DNA of 64,000 nucleotides, taken from positions 124,001 through 188,000 of the forward strand of contig OZ287694.1 of assembly GCA_965649825.1 (NCBI GenBank). The letters are read 5' to 3'. Shown piece after piece: positions 47,501 through 59,200 of this stretch. The notes under the pieces were generated by a model, which searched no databases, was not told where the DNA came from, and saw only the letters and a program-made list of their open reading frames with translations. The translations under genes were made by a program, and so were the position numbers. Source of the stretch: Penicillus capitatus (lineage: Eukaryota; Chlorophyta). Numbering within the stretch: the first letter of the stretch is position 1; each line of letters opens with the position of its first letter.

Positions 47501-50063
47501 CACTTGATTAAGCATGGCATTGCTGCCCCGATCGAGATGTATGCATCCTCCAGCTGAAACGGCTGACCCATTGAGGAAATCCGAAGCTTCGATGGCCAGC
47601 GTGGCGTTCTTCGCAGCAATGGATCCGCCCTTCGTCGCAACATCCTTTTCAAATCTGCTTGCCTTGATCTCGGCTTGTGCCATCTGCATATAGAGCGCTG
47701 CACCCTCCGTCGCTCTGTTTGTTCGAAAAACGACCCCGTCCAAACGAACGTCGCCCACCTCGCGGAGATAGATGCCTCCACCACCTACGGTATCGGAGAT
47801 GTTATCCGTTACGGAGGAGACATTGAGACGCAGGACGCAGTTGTGCTGGGCAAAGATCCCTGCACCGGACTGCCTTGCTCTGTTTTTCGCGACGATTAAG
47901 CCAGAGCCAATAACCCTCGCTTTCGTGCTGCACCGAATCCCAGCGCCCGTCAGATTTGCTGAATTGGAGCGAAACTGCATGTGCTCGAGAACGGCGACGG
48001 ATTCTCTGTCGATAAACATCCCGCCGCCGTTCTTCTCTGCGTGCGACTTCTCGACAAACGTCTCCTTTGCGGAGACTCTGGAACTCTCCGTCACATGCAA
48101 CGCGCCTCCAAAATCGCCCGAATTGCCACGGAGTCTGGATGACGACAGGACGAGACGGCTGTGCTTTGTGACATGGATGCCGCCGCCGCTCAAGTCGCCA
48201 TGGTTGTCTTTGATCGTCACCTTATGCGCGTGCATCTCCGAGGCGCTGTCCAGCATTACAGCTCCGCCATTTTGCTTCGCCACGTTGTTTATCAATATTG
48301 TCTTTGAGATTCTCACGATGCTCTCTTCGGCCGCCAACACGCCGCCGCCATGGCTTTGGTTCGCACGATTGTGTGAGAAGTGCGATGATATGACGTTCAA
48401 TGACGACTGGAAGGCGACGCGCAGAGCGCCGCCCTTCTGCGCGACGTTTCCTAGAAAAGCACAGTCCACGACACGACCTGACGACTTGGAAGCAAACAAC
48501 GCCCCTCCATCACTCGCATCTCCATCCGAGAACGTCGTGTTCTCCATCCAAAAATCCCCCACCCCGCTCAGGTACACCGCACCGCCGCCATCTCGCGCCG
48601 CATTCTTCTCAAAGATCGCCCCCGACATGCGCACAGCGGAATCCTCGGCGTGGACTGCGCCGCCGAATTTATCTGCGAAGTTGTCAAGGTATATCGAGGC
48701 GTCGAGATTGAGCCTGCTTCCGATCGCGAAGATCGCACCGCCAGCGTTGCGCACGTTCCCGGAGACTTCATTCCCGACAAACTGGCATCGCTCGACATCC
48801 AAGGCGCCGTGATCGACGAAGATCGCTCCGCCTTTCTTGCCACGGTTCTCTTCGAACACCGAATCGGATACCCTCGTGAACGGCGCGAATGCCGCATAAA
48901 GAGCGCCGCCGGATGAATTCGTCCCAGATGCGTTCCGGCGAAACCTGCAGCGAGTCAACGTCGTTTCCGTCTTCTGCTTGAGCAGCAGCACCGTCCTGCC
49001 TCGATTCTCCTCGAACACCGACGCCGATAGCTGCAGCGTGGCACCCTCCGCCTTGATCACCGTCACATCATTGTTCCGTACGTCACACCGCGTCGCCTGC
49101 GTTGCCGACCCAGGCGGCAGCGACAGCAGCGAAGCGCTGTGACCCTCCAACTGCGCATCGGCGTTTCGATGCATCTCAACGCCTCGCAAAACGTTGTTCG
49201 CAGAGAGACGGCCGAAGCAGGCATGCGAGCAGACATTGTCAACGAAGGCAACGTCCGTCATCTCGAGAGTGCGGCATGACGGACTGCGAACGTGTACGGC
49301 GGAGGCATCTTCCAGTCGATTGCGGCGGAAGGTCACGTTGTGCAGCGCGACGCTGCCCTCGGACGAAGCCGAAAGGCACTGGTCGACCTCCACGATGTGT
49401 CGGCCGGACGACGGGAAGCATCTCTCGAAGGCGACATTCTCGAACACGACGCCGCCCGATCTGCACAGCGCCACCGGAGGTCCGTCAGGTGGTTCGGCGA
49501 AAGAGAGCTAGCTGACCGCACGAAGAGGGCGCCGTCGTCGGTCGGGCATGTGAAGGTGGTGCGTTCGTTCGCGTCGCCGAATGTGAGCGGCCAGGAGATG
49601 GCGACGGGACGGATGGGACGGACGGTGGTCACGGTGCGGAAGCGTACGACGTCACCCGGGGCGGTGCAGTTGACGACGCTTTGCAGGTCGCCGTCGACGC
49701 GGTCGAGAAAATCGCGGCTCAGGATCCACGTGCGGCCATCCTCTTGCAAAATCTCCCGTCGCTGGGACGCAGAGAGCCCGCACTCGGCGAATCCTGGAAA
49801 AATCTGCCTCAGAGACCGACCGACCGATCCGCCTTCCCTTACCGTCGTCGCCTCGCTGAAGAAGACGGCGTCCTTCGGCATCGGTCTGGAAAAACGCAGT
49901 CCATCGCGCCGAGGAGAACGTACGGCGAGACCTTTGGGTCGACGGTTATGCCATGTCGGTGAAGTCGCGTGCGGTCGGGACTGGCGTGGATCCGGAACAG
50001 GCCAAGGAGACAGAGACAGAGCAGCGCACGTGGCGGCGCGGACTTGAGCGCTCGGGAGACCAT
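44585..50063 (-). CDS. P4: Pmp-repeat beta-helix receptor-like protein, intact
   Basis: Seven exons (50063-49924, 49885-49517, 49460-47224, 47174-46204, 46151-45780, 45730-45640, 45585-44585) give 1726 aa without stops. Signal peptide (ALLCLCLLGLFRIHAS); N-terminal module (RTWILSRDFLDRVDGDLQSV, GDVVRF). A beta-helix of about 20 rungs with strong Pmp motifs follows (FEENRGKKGGAIFVD, FLGNVAQKGGALRV, FVEKSHAEKNGGGMFI); then a globular region and the Cys-rich module (CSATEFNFDPESEQCQPCPE, HWHSDPCS). The GC-AG intron 46152-46203 leads to GYKGPLCGSC and about nine membrane helices, with VDTSVECYEGAH, GFLYRAYDDRFFFWES, and LRKSLLAV. The membrane half is very close to P1b. A TATA box lies 42-50 bp upstream of the ATG. 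Cell-surface receptor or channel is inference. Confidence 0.85.
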
Positions 50064-50104
50064 GTCGCGTTTGGCACAGGGAATAGTGCTCGAAGACGGA
50101 TAAC

Positions 50105-50113
50105 CTATTTATA
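50105..50113 (-). promoter_or_regulatory. TATA box of P4
   Basis: The minus strand reads TATAAATAG, a perfect TATA consensus, 42-50 bp before the ATG at 50063. That leaves room for only a very short 5' UTR. It is the clearest core promoter in the window. Confidence 0.45.
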
Positions 50114-50472
50114 CACCTGTCTGCCGAAAGAGGCCTCATTCCGTCCAGGTGCACTTCGCGGCGAAGTTCTGGAAAAAATTCTGGCAGCGCGTTGCGAAGA
50201 GGTACCGGAGAAATGATGTAGCAATGGACGAAAGTGTGGACGGGAATGATGCCGCGGCACGATCACATCGTCCACAGCCTCGAGATGTCGATCCGAACGT
50301 GGCGCAGTGGCCGGCGTCCGGTCATAAGTTAAAGGACCTTATCTTTACAATGGCATCTTGTTCGAGATCGACCCCACGTGCTCGACGACGCGAAAACGCC
50401 GTGAGCTGTTTGAATACCTAACACCCATGCAATGGAATGAAACCCCGGTCTTGAGATTTGATGAAAAGAGAG

Positions 50473-53400
50473 CTAAACGATCGTGCTCTGAGCGTTCGAC
50501 GATCTTTTCTGCTGATCGTTTTGATCGGCAAGGATAGCCAAGAGATGATTCGCGTGGAATGCCGCGTAGCGAAAGAGAATGTGCGTGCGCCCACGGGCGT
50601 CGAGATCTTCCACGCCGGCCGCTTTGAGAACGATACGAGCGTAGGCCGCAAAGGTCGTGGCCCATTCGCGGAGAAAGATACACAGCAGGCCGCAGATCGT
50701 GGCAAACAGGATGAAGCCAAGGGCCCAACGGCCGCCGTTTGAGAGGCCTTCATCGTTCAGAAGCAGACCGCAGGCAAAAATGAACTGACCGATCATCAAC
50801 GAAGCGCCCTCGAGTGCATTCAGCCGATCGAACTCGGATCTGAAGGGACGGAAGTAGAAGTGCAGAAAGAGGGCCGCCGTCAGGATGCAGACGGCCAGTA
50901 TCCCCTGAACGTTTCCGCCGAGGGAATAGGCGAAGCTTGCGACGATGACGAGGAGAGCCTTTCGCAGCGCCACGAGGGATTCCCAGAAAACGAGCTCCTG
51001 GCGATAGGCACCGTACAGGAATCCACTGGCTTCGCGCATCCAGCTGTTCGATTCACGATCCTCCGGTTTGGTGTGGATCAGAGCGAGTGCCATGGTCATT
51101 GGAAAACCCATGGAGAAAAGAGTGACCAGTGGCCACCCAAGAGTCCCAGCTACGGTTGCGTGGGATCCTTCATAGCATTCTATGGACGTATCTACGGACC
51201 AATAGATCGAATCATCTTGCAAAATAGAGGAGGGATCCGTCGAGTCTGTACAGGATCCCTGGACACGAATGCACGACAGAATACCAACTGCCGTTTTGGT
51301 TGTGGATTGGTAGGAGACGTAGGAGACGACCAGGAAGCTGAGGAGAAGTCGCTTGGTGAAGTAGCTCCACGTCTCTGCCAGGTTGAGCGTGGCGCACGCC
51401 CAGAAAACAATGAAGAAGGAAGAGATGATCAGAGGGATAGCGATGAGCAGCGCTGTCCGGAGGATGGAACGGGCAACGCCCACATCTGCCGGCAGCAAAC
51501 AGTCGATGGAAAAACCGACGCTGCTCAGCGCGGCACCTCCCATGAAATCTGCAGAGACGGAGGGGGTCGGTCGGATGGCGGTTGCATCGTGGCTTACCGG
51601 AGACGCCAAAGAGCGTGAGCAATGCGGACGTCCAGTCTACGTTGATCGAAAAGGCGACGGCAACGACTTGCAAAAAGTTCAGCGTCATCTGCCAGCGCAG
51701 ACCGGATGCAGGTGCATCGAAAGGGCCACAGAGATCACGTACTTTAAATACCTCGATCAGGTGTTGGTTGAGGGCTTGAGTATTACATTCTGGGTCAGGT
51801 GCTGGGTCGTGGACATCGTTATTGGGGGCGCCGTCAAGAGACGGGCACTCCAGATCCTCCCTAAAGCGCAGAACCTCCTCCGGTCTGTTTCCGTGCCTTC
51901 CGGCGCGTGCCTGTCCGTTTGAGCGTCGCCGGAGGTCCGTCCGATAGCGAGGCGTTGAGAGCGGTGCACGCCGATGGGCTTGGCGATGGCGATACCGCCT
52001 CGTATGGCAACGCTCGAGAGAAGGAGAAGCAGCAGGACGGAGAGCAGGCACAGCAGGACGTTGCCATAGCGACTGTCGCATTCGGCACACTCCACGGACG
52101 GAGAGCGCCCGTAGTCGTCGGAACAGGATCCACACAGAGGGCCTTCGTATCCCTAACAGCCACGTCACATCAAATCCGGATGCCAGAAATCGAGGAGGCA
52201 CGCACCTCCTTGCACAGGGCGGCGCTGTAGTCGTCGATGAGGTCCTGATTGGCGCACTCGCAGGACATCACATCATCAGTCACCTCCGCCAGACGCTGTT
52301 TGCGATCGGCGTAGGTGCAGGCTTCTTCGGTCAGGCACTGGTGGATGCTTTCCGAACAGGGATGGCTGTGCCAGTAACCGTCGACGGGATGCAGAACATT
52401 CCCCTGCGAGCAGTCGCCGTGTTCAGGACACGACTGGCATGGCTGTTCGGGATTGAAGTTGCACTGCGTTGCGGTGCACGGCTGACAGTACGTCCCGTCC
52501 ATCGTCGTCATTTCGCCCAGCGAGCAGGGACGCACGTGGACGTTCAGTATGCGATCAAAGTCGTCGCTGTCGCTGAACCTGAGGAGCACTTCGTAGTATG
52601 CAGGCATCTGCAGCACCGCAATGCCATCGATGCTCGCCGAGCCATCCGTCACCGGAACGTGGAGCGTGCCGTTCATGAAGCCGTTGGCGGAGGAGATAAT
52701 GAGTTGGGGGTCGTCCTTGACGCCGAAGACTGGGCCCTGTTCAAACTCGTCGATCACTTCGACGGCCATTTTTGGCAACGGATCGCCGCTTCGGTGTCCC
52801 TCCAGATACCAGTAGCGCTCATGCCAGACCTCCAGCTCGCCGGTCGTGCTGTTCTCGATGTAGTACCTATTGGTCGTGTGGGCCGAGGCGATGAAGGGAC
52901 CGAAAGTGAGGGCGTCGTTGCCACGCCAGTTGCTGCACACGTCTTCGGCGGAGGAGATGACACGGGTGACCGGTTCCGCATTCGAGGAGGCGTTGGACTG
53001 GCGTTCTTCGCAGCTGAAGCGCACGCCGCGTTCGGAGGCTTTGTAGATCGCGCCGCCGGCCGTCTGGGCGTAGTTGTTCACAAACCGCGTGGCTTCCAAA
53101 TCGATCAGCGCGCAGTTCTCTGCGGAGTCGAAGCACTGGCCTCCAGGTACGGTGTCTTCGTAGCGGATGGCGCCTAGAGACAGAAAGCGTCGTGTGATGT
53201 GACGTCTGGCGTTGCGCACCTCCTTCGCTGCTGGTGTTGTTCTGGAAGAGGCAGCGGCTGAACTTGTAGGGTATCCTCGACGACGTCGGCGCGGCCAGAG
53301 ACATCGCTCCGGCACCTCGATTGGCTCTGTTGTCTTCAAACTGACACTCCGTGCAGCGGATGGTCGAGTTGACGGCCACAACGGCGCCGCCATACTTCAG

Positions 53401-56065
53401 AGCCATGCACTCCTGCATGCGAAGACCTTCGGCGATCAGATCGGATTCCATGAGGAGAATGCCGCCGCTGCCGTCGCCCCTGAGTGCTGACCCGGAGACG
53501 ACGCTCGTGTTACCGATGCTCAGATGCGTCTTGGCGCGGACGTCGAACGACGCGCCGTTCGTCTCCGTCGCATCCCCTCGGAACTCCGATCCGTTCACGG
53601 ACAGGTCACTCCCTCTGGCAGCCACCGAGGCGCCGCCAGCGACGGCCGTGTTGTCGGCGAAGCGACTGGAGAGGACGGTGGCGCTCGACACTTTGACCCA
53701 AAGCGCCCCTCCCCTGGTCGCATTGTTCTCCAAGAACGTCGTGTCGCGAACTGTCGCCGTCGCCTGTTGCGTCAGAGCAATGCCTCCGCCTGATCTTGTC
53801 GCTTCATTCTCGACCACGGTCGATCCGTTGATCTCCAGATGGCAGCTGTCAGTGGCGAAGATCCCACCACCGGATCGTCTCGCTGTGCTGCGACTGAATG
53901 TCACATCACGGCCGACCACGATCGCCTTTCCGCCGCAAGAGATGCCACCGCCTGAAGCGCCGGCGCGCGTGCGGATGAAACGGACGCTGTGTATGGACAG
54001 AGAGGCGTCGCGAAGGAAGAGGCCACCTCCGGAGCCGGCACTGCGGCACTCTTCCACGCGCGAGTCTCGCATGTCGACGCTGGCGTCTTGCGATGCGTAC
54101 ACGGCTGACCCGTGCCGACCGGAATTGGCCAGAAACGCACTGCCGGCCGCCTCCATACGCGAATGATTCGTGACGAGGATTCCAGCGCCGTCCTCCTCGC
54201 AGCTGCCGCGCTCCAACGTCGTGTTCTGCAGCGCCACTGATGCCTCTGACAGGTACACGGCTCCGCCTGACGTCGCCACGTTTTCGTCGAAGCCGACGAA
54301 GTAGAGCAGCGCTTGGCAAGGGGCGACGGACTGCTCGGTGTTGTCCTGGAGTGGAGACGCGTTAGACGCGGGCGGTGAGATGGAGGCGCAGGACGGAAGG
54401 GCGTCTTCAAAAGCGTCGACCGTGTGCTCCAGCATTCTGCACTGCAGGCAGCGCTCTTCGGCGTTCTGCACCATCACGGCGCCGCCACTCACTGCTCGGT
54501 TTCTCGAAAACGTCGTTTCTTCGATGCGGAAGGCGCTGCCGTTGGTTATGCTGAGTGCGCCGCCTGCGCTCGCCGCGCTGTTGCCTTCGAATCGGCACCG
54601 GATCAGTTCCACGTTACTGTGATCCAGAGCCATTGCTCCGCCAACCGTCGCGTTGTTCTCGGCAAAGTAGCTGTCTTCAATTCGGAGCGACGCGGTCGAC
54701 GTCGACCGCAGAACGGAGCCGGACTGCCCGATGGCACGGTTGCGCTGGAAGGTGCTGTTGGCGATGGTCACATCAACGGCCTTCTCCAGCACGATGACGG
54801 AACGCCCGTGATTCTCCGAGAACGTCGACAGACTGAGCTTCAGAACGGCTTCGTCCGCGTGCACTGCCGTACCGTCGTTGTCGCGGACCTGCATCTCGAC
54901 GGCCGTCGTCTCCGAGGCAGGCGGCAGCGACAGCAAGGCAAAGCCTGATGTGGCGGATTCGGTGTCCCCTTCCGCCGATATCTCTGCATTCCGTGTCACG
55001 GTCAAGCGTTGCAGCGTATTGTGCAGAGAGAGACGGGCGAAGCAGACACCCGAGCAGTTGTTGGCCACGAAGGCGACGTCGGTCATCTCAACCGAGGCGC
55101 AGGACGGCTGTGTGACCACCAAGGCGGCGGCGCCATTCAACTGATTCTGGCGAAAAGTGACGTGACGTAGACGGACGGCATCGACGAGGTCATTCGATGC
55201 ACATGGCTCGATTTCGATGATACCAGCCTGCTGCTCGGCATCGGGCTGGCAGTCCACGAAGGTGATGTTTTCGAAGACGACGACGCCTGCAGATCTGCAA
55301 AGGTCACATCGCTGCCGTTACATCCAAAGAGACGTCAGTCGATCGCACCGTAGGAGAAATGCCCCTTCGTTCGGGGGACATCGAAAACGCGTTCGGCCGG
55401 TATGACCGTCGTCCATGAAGGTGCCCAGTGTGACGCCTCGCTGGATTTGGATTCTGTGGATGAGCTGAACGGGACGATCGAGCCGGAACCGCACGCTGTC
55501 GCCCTGCTGGATGCAGTCCATCACCCTCTGCACATCGCCGTCGACGCTGTCCAGCGCCGCCTGATCCACCAGCCACATACGCTGTGGCGCGTTTAGGATG
55601 TCCTCCACGAGATCCGGAGACAGAAGACAGGCACCATCTGCCGCACATCTCATAAACGCATGTCGCGTGAGATGACGACCTACCGCGGAAGTCGGTCTGC
55701 AATACGCTTCGGGACGTCAGAGAGGCCTGGCGAGATGCAAAGGGCGGAGAAAACAAAGGGCCGAAATCCGCCGAAGCTTGAGCAGGTGCCAACCATCTTG
55801 CATTTTCTTTCGACGGGCCTATTGCGCAGTCGGATGATGAGCTCCGTGGGTCGCAAGGGGGGTCGGGCAGACGTGAGGGATAGAGTAAGGGCGTCGATGT
55901 CGTCGTCCGAGTGTCCGAGGCCGAACGCGGCGTAACACGTGCCGCGTCAAGTCGCGTCGTCGTCGCCTGAACGTCGACGACCTCTGCGCGGTGTTGCGCC
56001 AAACAGGCCGAGACGAGACAGCAGAAGACGATGACTCCTGCACAGGAGAGACCAGTTTCAGGCAT
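50473..56065 (-). CDS. P5: Pmp-repeat beta-helix receptor-like protein, intact
   Basis: Eight exons (56065-55684, 55637-55349, 55294-53220, 53173-52206, 52152-51970, 51910-51743, 51688-51598, 51548-50473), 1743 aa. Signal peptide (GVIVFCCLVSACLAQ) and a long low-complexity stretch; N-terminal module (RMWLVDQAALDSVDGDVQRV, GDSVRF). The Pmp-type helix (FEGNSAASAGGALSI, FSRNRAVSGGAVMV, FLENNATRGGALWV) carries an extra Cys-containing insertion (RCLQCRMLE..SVAPCQ). The Cys-rich module is CQSCPEHGDCSQG, GYWHSHPCS. About nine membrane helices show WSVDTSIECYEGSH, GFLYGAYRQELVFWES and LRKALLVI. All introns are GT-AG; those at 52153-52205 and 53174-53219 contain TGATGTGAC in opposite orientations. The stop lies 410 bp from the P4 start, in tandem. 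More diverged from P4 than P1b is. Confidence 0.85.
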
Positions 56066-56298
56066 CTTCGGTCGAACAACGCGGTATGGAAACGATCGAT
56101 GACATCAGCGCGCGCGTAGGTAGGTTAACACCTGTGCATTCCACCTCACGTCTTTAATGACATCATGCTTAGCGTTCGACACCGACTCGACAAAGAAAAG
56201 ACAATGAAGTCAGCGAACGCCAAGGCGGTTAAAGCAACACGATCGGAAAACAGAAACTGCGTTGAAAAGGCGAGAGCGAAAGCGAAGGGGAGATGGCG

Positions 56299-59200
56299 TC
56301 AGGGGCGTGACTGAGGAGTGGTGCGCGATTGCGTATGAGGTCCCGTTGGAAAGAGGAGGGCGCTGCATTGAGCACAGCCTTCTTTAAGACGCATGATGGC
56401 GTATTCGAAAAGCAGTTGCAGCGAGCCCCACGATTCCGGAACATCGACACCGGCCGATTGGAGACTGGCACGGGAGTAGCGACCTGCGGTGATCATCATT
56501 TTGAAAAAGAAAAAGAGTGAGAGGCCAACGATGACGGAGGTCAGGAAAAGAGTGAGAAGGATACGGAGAACATGTCCAATGCGGCCGTGATGGAAAAGCA
56601 GGCCCGCGGCAAAGGTCAGCTGACAGACGACCAACGCGGCCGTCTCGTCGTTGTTCAGCGGGTCAAAGTCCGAACGGAAGGGGCGGAAGACGGTGTGCAG
56701 GTAGAGGGACAGGGTCAAGACGCAAACGGCGAGGATGGATTGGACGTTGCTGTCGAGGACGAATCCGGCAGCGACGATGACGGCGAGGAGGGATTTCCGA
56801 ATCATGACGAGGGACTCCCAGAACACCAGCTCCTCCTTGTATGCCCGGTAGAGGAATCCAGTGGCGTCGGAGAGCCAGATGTCGCCGGAGGGCGTCCTGC
56901 TCGTCAAGAAGAGGGCTAGGATGGCCGGGAAGCCTAAGGAGAAGAGGAGCAGGACGGGAATGCCGAGCGTGCCAACGAGCACCGCGTGGGCGCCTTCGTA
57001 GCAGCGCACGGATGTGTCCATCATCCAGTAACGGACCGTGGACTCGGCGTCGGCACAGGCTTCGTGCACTTCGACGCAGAACAAGGTGTTGGCCGCTGTC
57101 TTGGTGATGGCGACGTAGGCGATGTAGACAATGAGGAGATGGCTGAGCAGCAGACGCTTGGCGAAGTAGCGGCACGTTTCGGATGACTTGCACGTGGCGA
57201 TGATCCAGAAGACGGCGAAGAATGCCGCGACCATTGCCGGGATCGCCATGAGGAAGACGGTCCGCATGATGGAACGCGGCACGCTGGAGCTAGACGAGAG
57301 AAAACAGTCGATGGGCAGCGTGGCCCCCGCCGTCGCCGCCGATCCGAAGAAATCTACGAACAGGGAGGAACACATTCAGAGGGCCGGCGTCGAAGGCGGT
57401 CGGAGATGTCTGGCCTTACCGGCGGCGGAGAAGAGAGTGATCATCCATCGAGTCCAGTCGACGTTGATGGACACCGCGACGGCGATCACCTGGAGAAAAT
57501 TGACGGCGATCTGGACAGACACCGTCGCTGAATGCGTGGAGGCGGACGTCTCGATGCGGACCTTGAAGATCTCGACCATGCGTTGTTTGTGGAGCCGGGC
57601 CTGCGATCCAGCTCTTCTGCGGTCGCCGGCGTCGCTCGGTCCTGCTGCCCTTTCTCCGACCGGACGGCGCGTCAGCTGCACGTACCTGGTGGGAGGCTGT
57701 TCCTCGAGCTGGGACCTCGACATGCGACGACGGGATACGAAGGAAACGGCGTTCTCTGTCAGAGGAGAGGACGTCAGGTTGCTCCGAACGGCAAAGCTCG
57801 TGAGAAGCAGCAGCAGGAGGATGGACAAGACGTAGAGCACTATGCTGATGTGTGTGCCGTGGCATTCCGAGCACTCCAGCGATCGGGTGCGCCCGTACGT
57901 CGCATCACACGACCCGCAGAGCGCGTCCTTGTATCCCTGCAGTCAAGCAAGTCTCTCCGCATCCATACGTCACATCACTTGCCTCTCTGCACTGGGCGGC
58001 GCGGTACTGTGCCAGAAACGTCACGTCAAGTGCGCAGGAGTCGAGTCCCTGTGTGATCTCCGCCAGCTGCCCCTTGCGCTCCTCGAAATCGCAGGCTTCG
58101 CTGACGGGACATTCCTCGATGGTCTGCGAGCACGGGCAGCTGTGCCAGTAGCCAGGCCTCGGATGGATCGCCGTCTTGCTCGAGCAGTCTCCGCGATCCG
58201 GACACCGTCGGCACTTTCCTCTGGGGTCAAAACTGAACTGCGTTTCGCTGCAGATGGAGCAGAACGTCCCATCAGCCTCACTCGATTCCCCGAACGAACA
58301 GTCGCGAACGGCGACGACCATCTTGAGCGCAGGTATCGTCTCTTCGCTGAAGTCGATGCTGATGTTGTGCTGTCCGTGGTGGTGAAACCCAATCACGTCG
58401 TCGATGGTCGCCTCTCCCCCGTGCAGCGCCACACGAATGCTCCCGGCGAAGAACCGATCGTCCGATGACATGACGGCCGTGACGGTGGTCTCGTTGGCGC
58501 CCACCGCCGGTCCTTGGCCGAACCCATCCACAACAGTCAGTCGGATTCCGGGCAGAGCTTCGCCGCTGCGGTGATCTTCGACGTTAAGGCGTGTGCCGTT
58601 CCAGGGTTGGAAGGTGTCGGAACGGTTGTACCGCACGAAGGGACGTACGTCTCTGGCGTACGACGCGGCAAAGCTGCCGAAGGTCTCGGCGCTGTTGTCG
58701 TACCACTCGGGACAGGACGTTTGAAGGTTATCCAGTGTTCGCAGTCCGGATGCGGCCGCCTCTGCCCCCGAGCGGCTCTTCGGCACTCTCCCAGCGCAGC
58801 GGTATTTGACGGCCCTGGGGTGACTGACGAAGAAGGCGCCGCCGACGGCGGCGGCGTTCCGCGCAACTCGACTGCCGAAGAGAAACAAGCGCGTGCCGTC
58901 GGTGCCGGACGGCCGACCGTCGTCGTCCTCTCGATGCAGACGCACGAAGTAGAGCGCACCTCCTTGACGTCTCGCTCGGTTCTTCGTGAATCGGCTGTCG
59001 GTGAAGTTGTACGACAACCTGAGTGGATGCGTAGCATTGAGGGACACGCCGCCGCCCAGCAATCCAGCCGTGTTGCCTCCGAATGCGCAGGCAGAGCACG
59101 AGATGGCCGAGGCAAATCCGCCGTGCAATCCTCCGCCGCTCTCCGTCGCGTTGCACCTGGAGACGCGCAAGCTCTCTGCTGCCAGATAGGAGTGCGAGAG

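Noticed and set aside
47772-48812. Plus-strand open frame of 346 codons inside P4
   Set aside because: Antisense shadow of the GC-rich helix exon of P4; sequence is low-complexity Pro/Arg with no family features.
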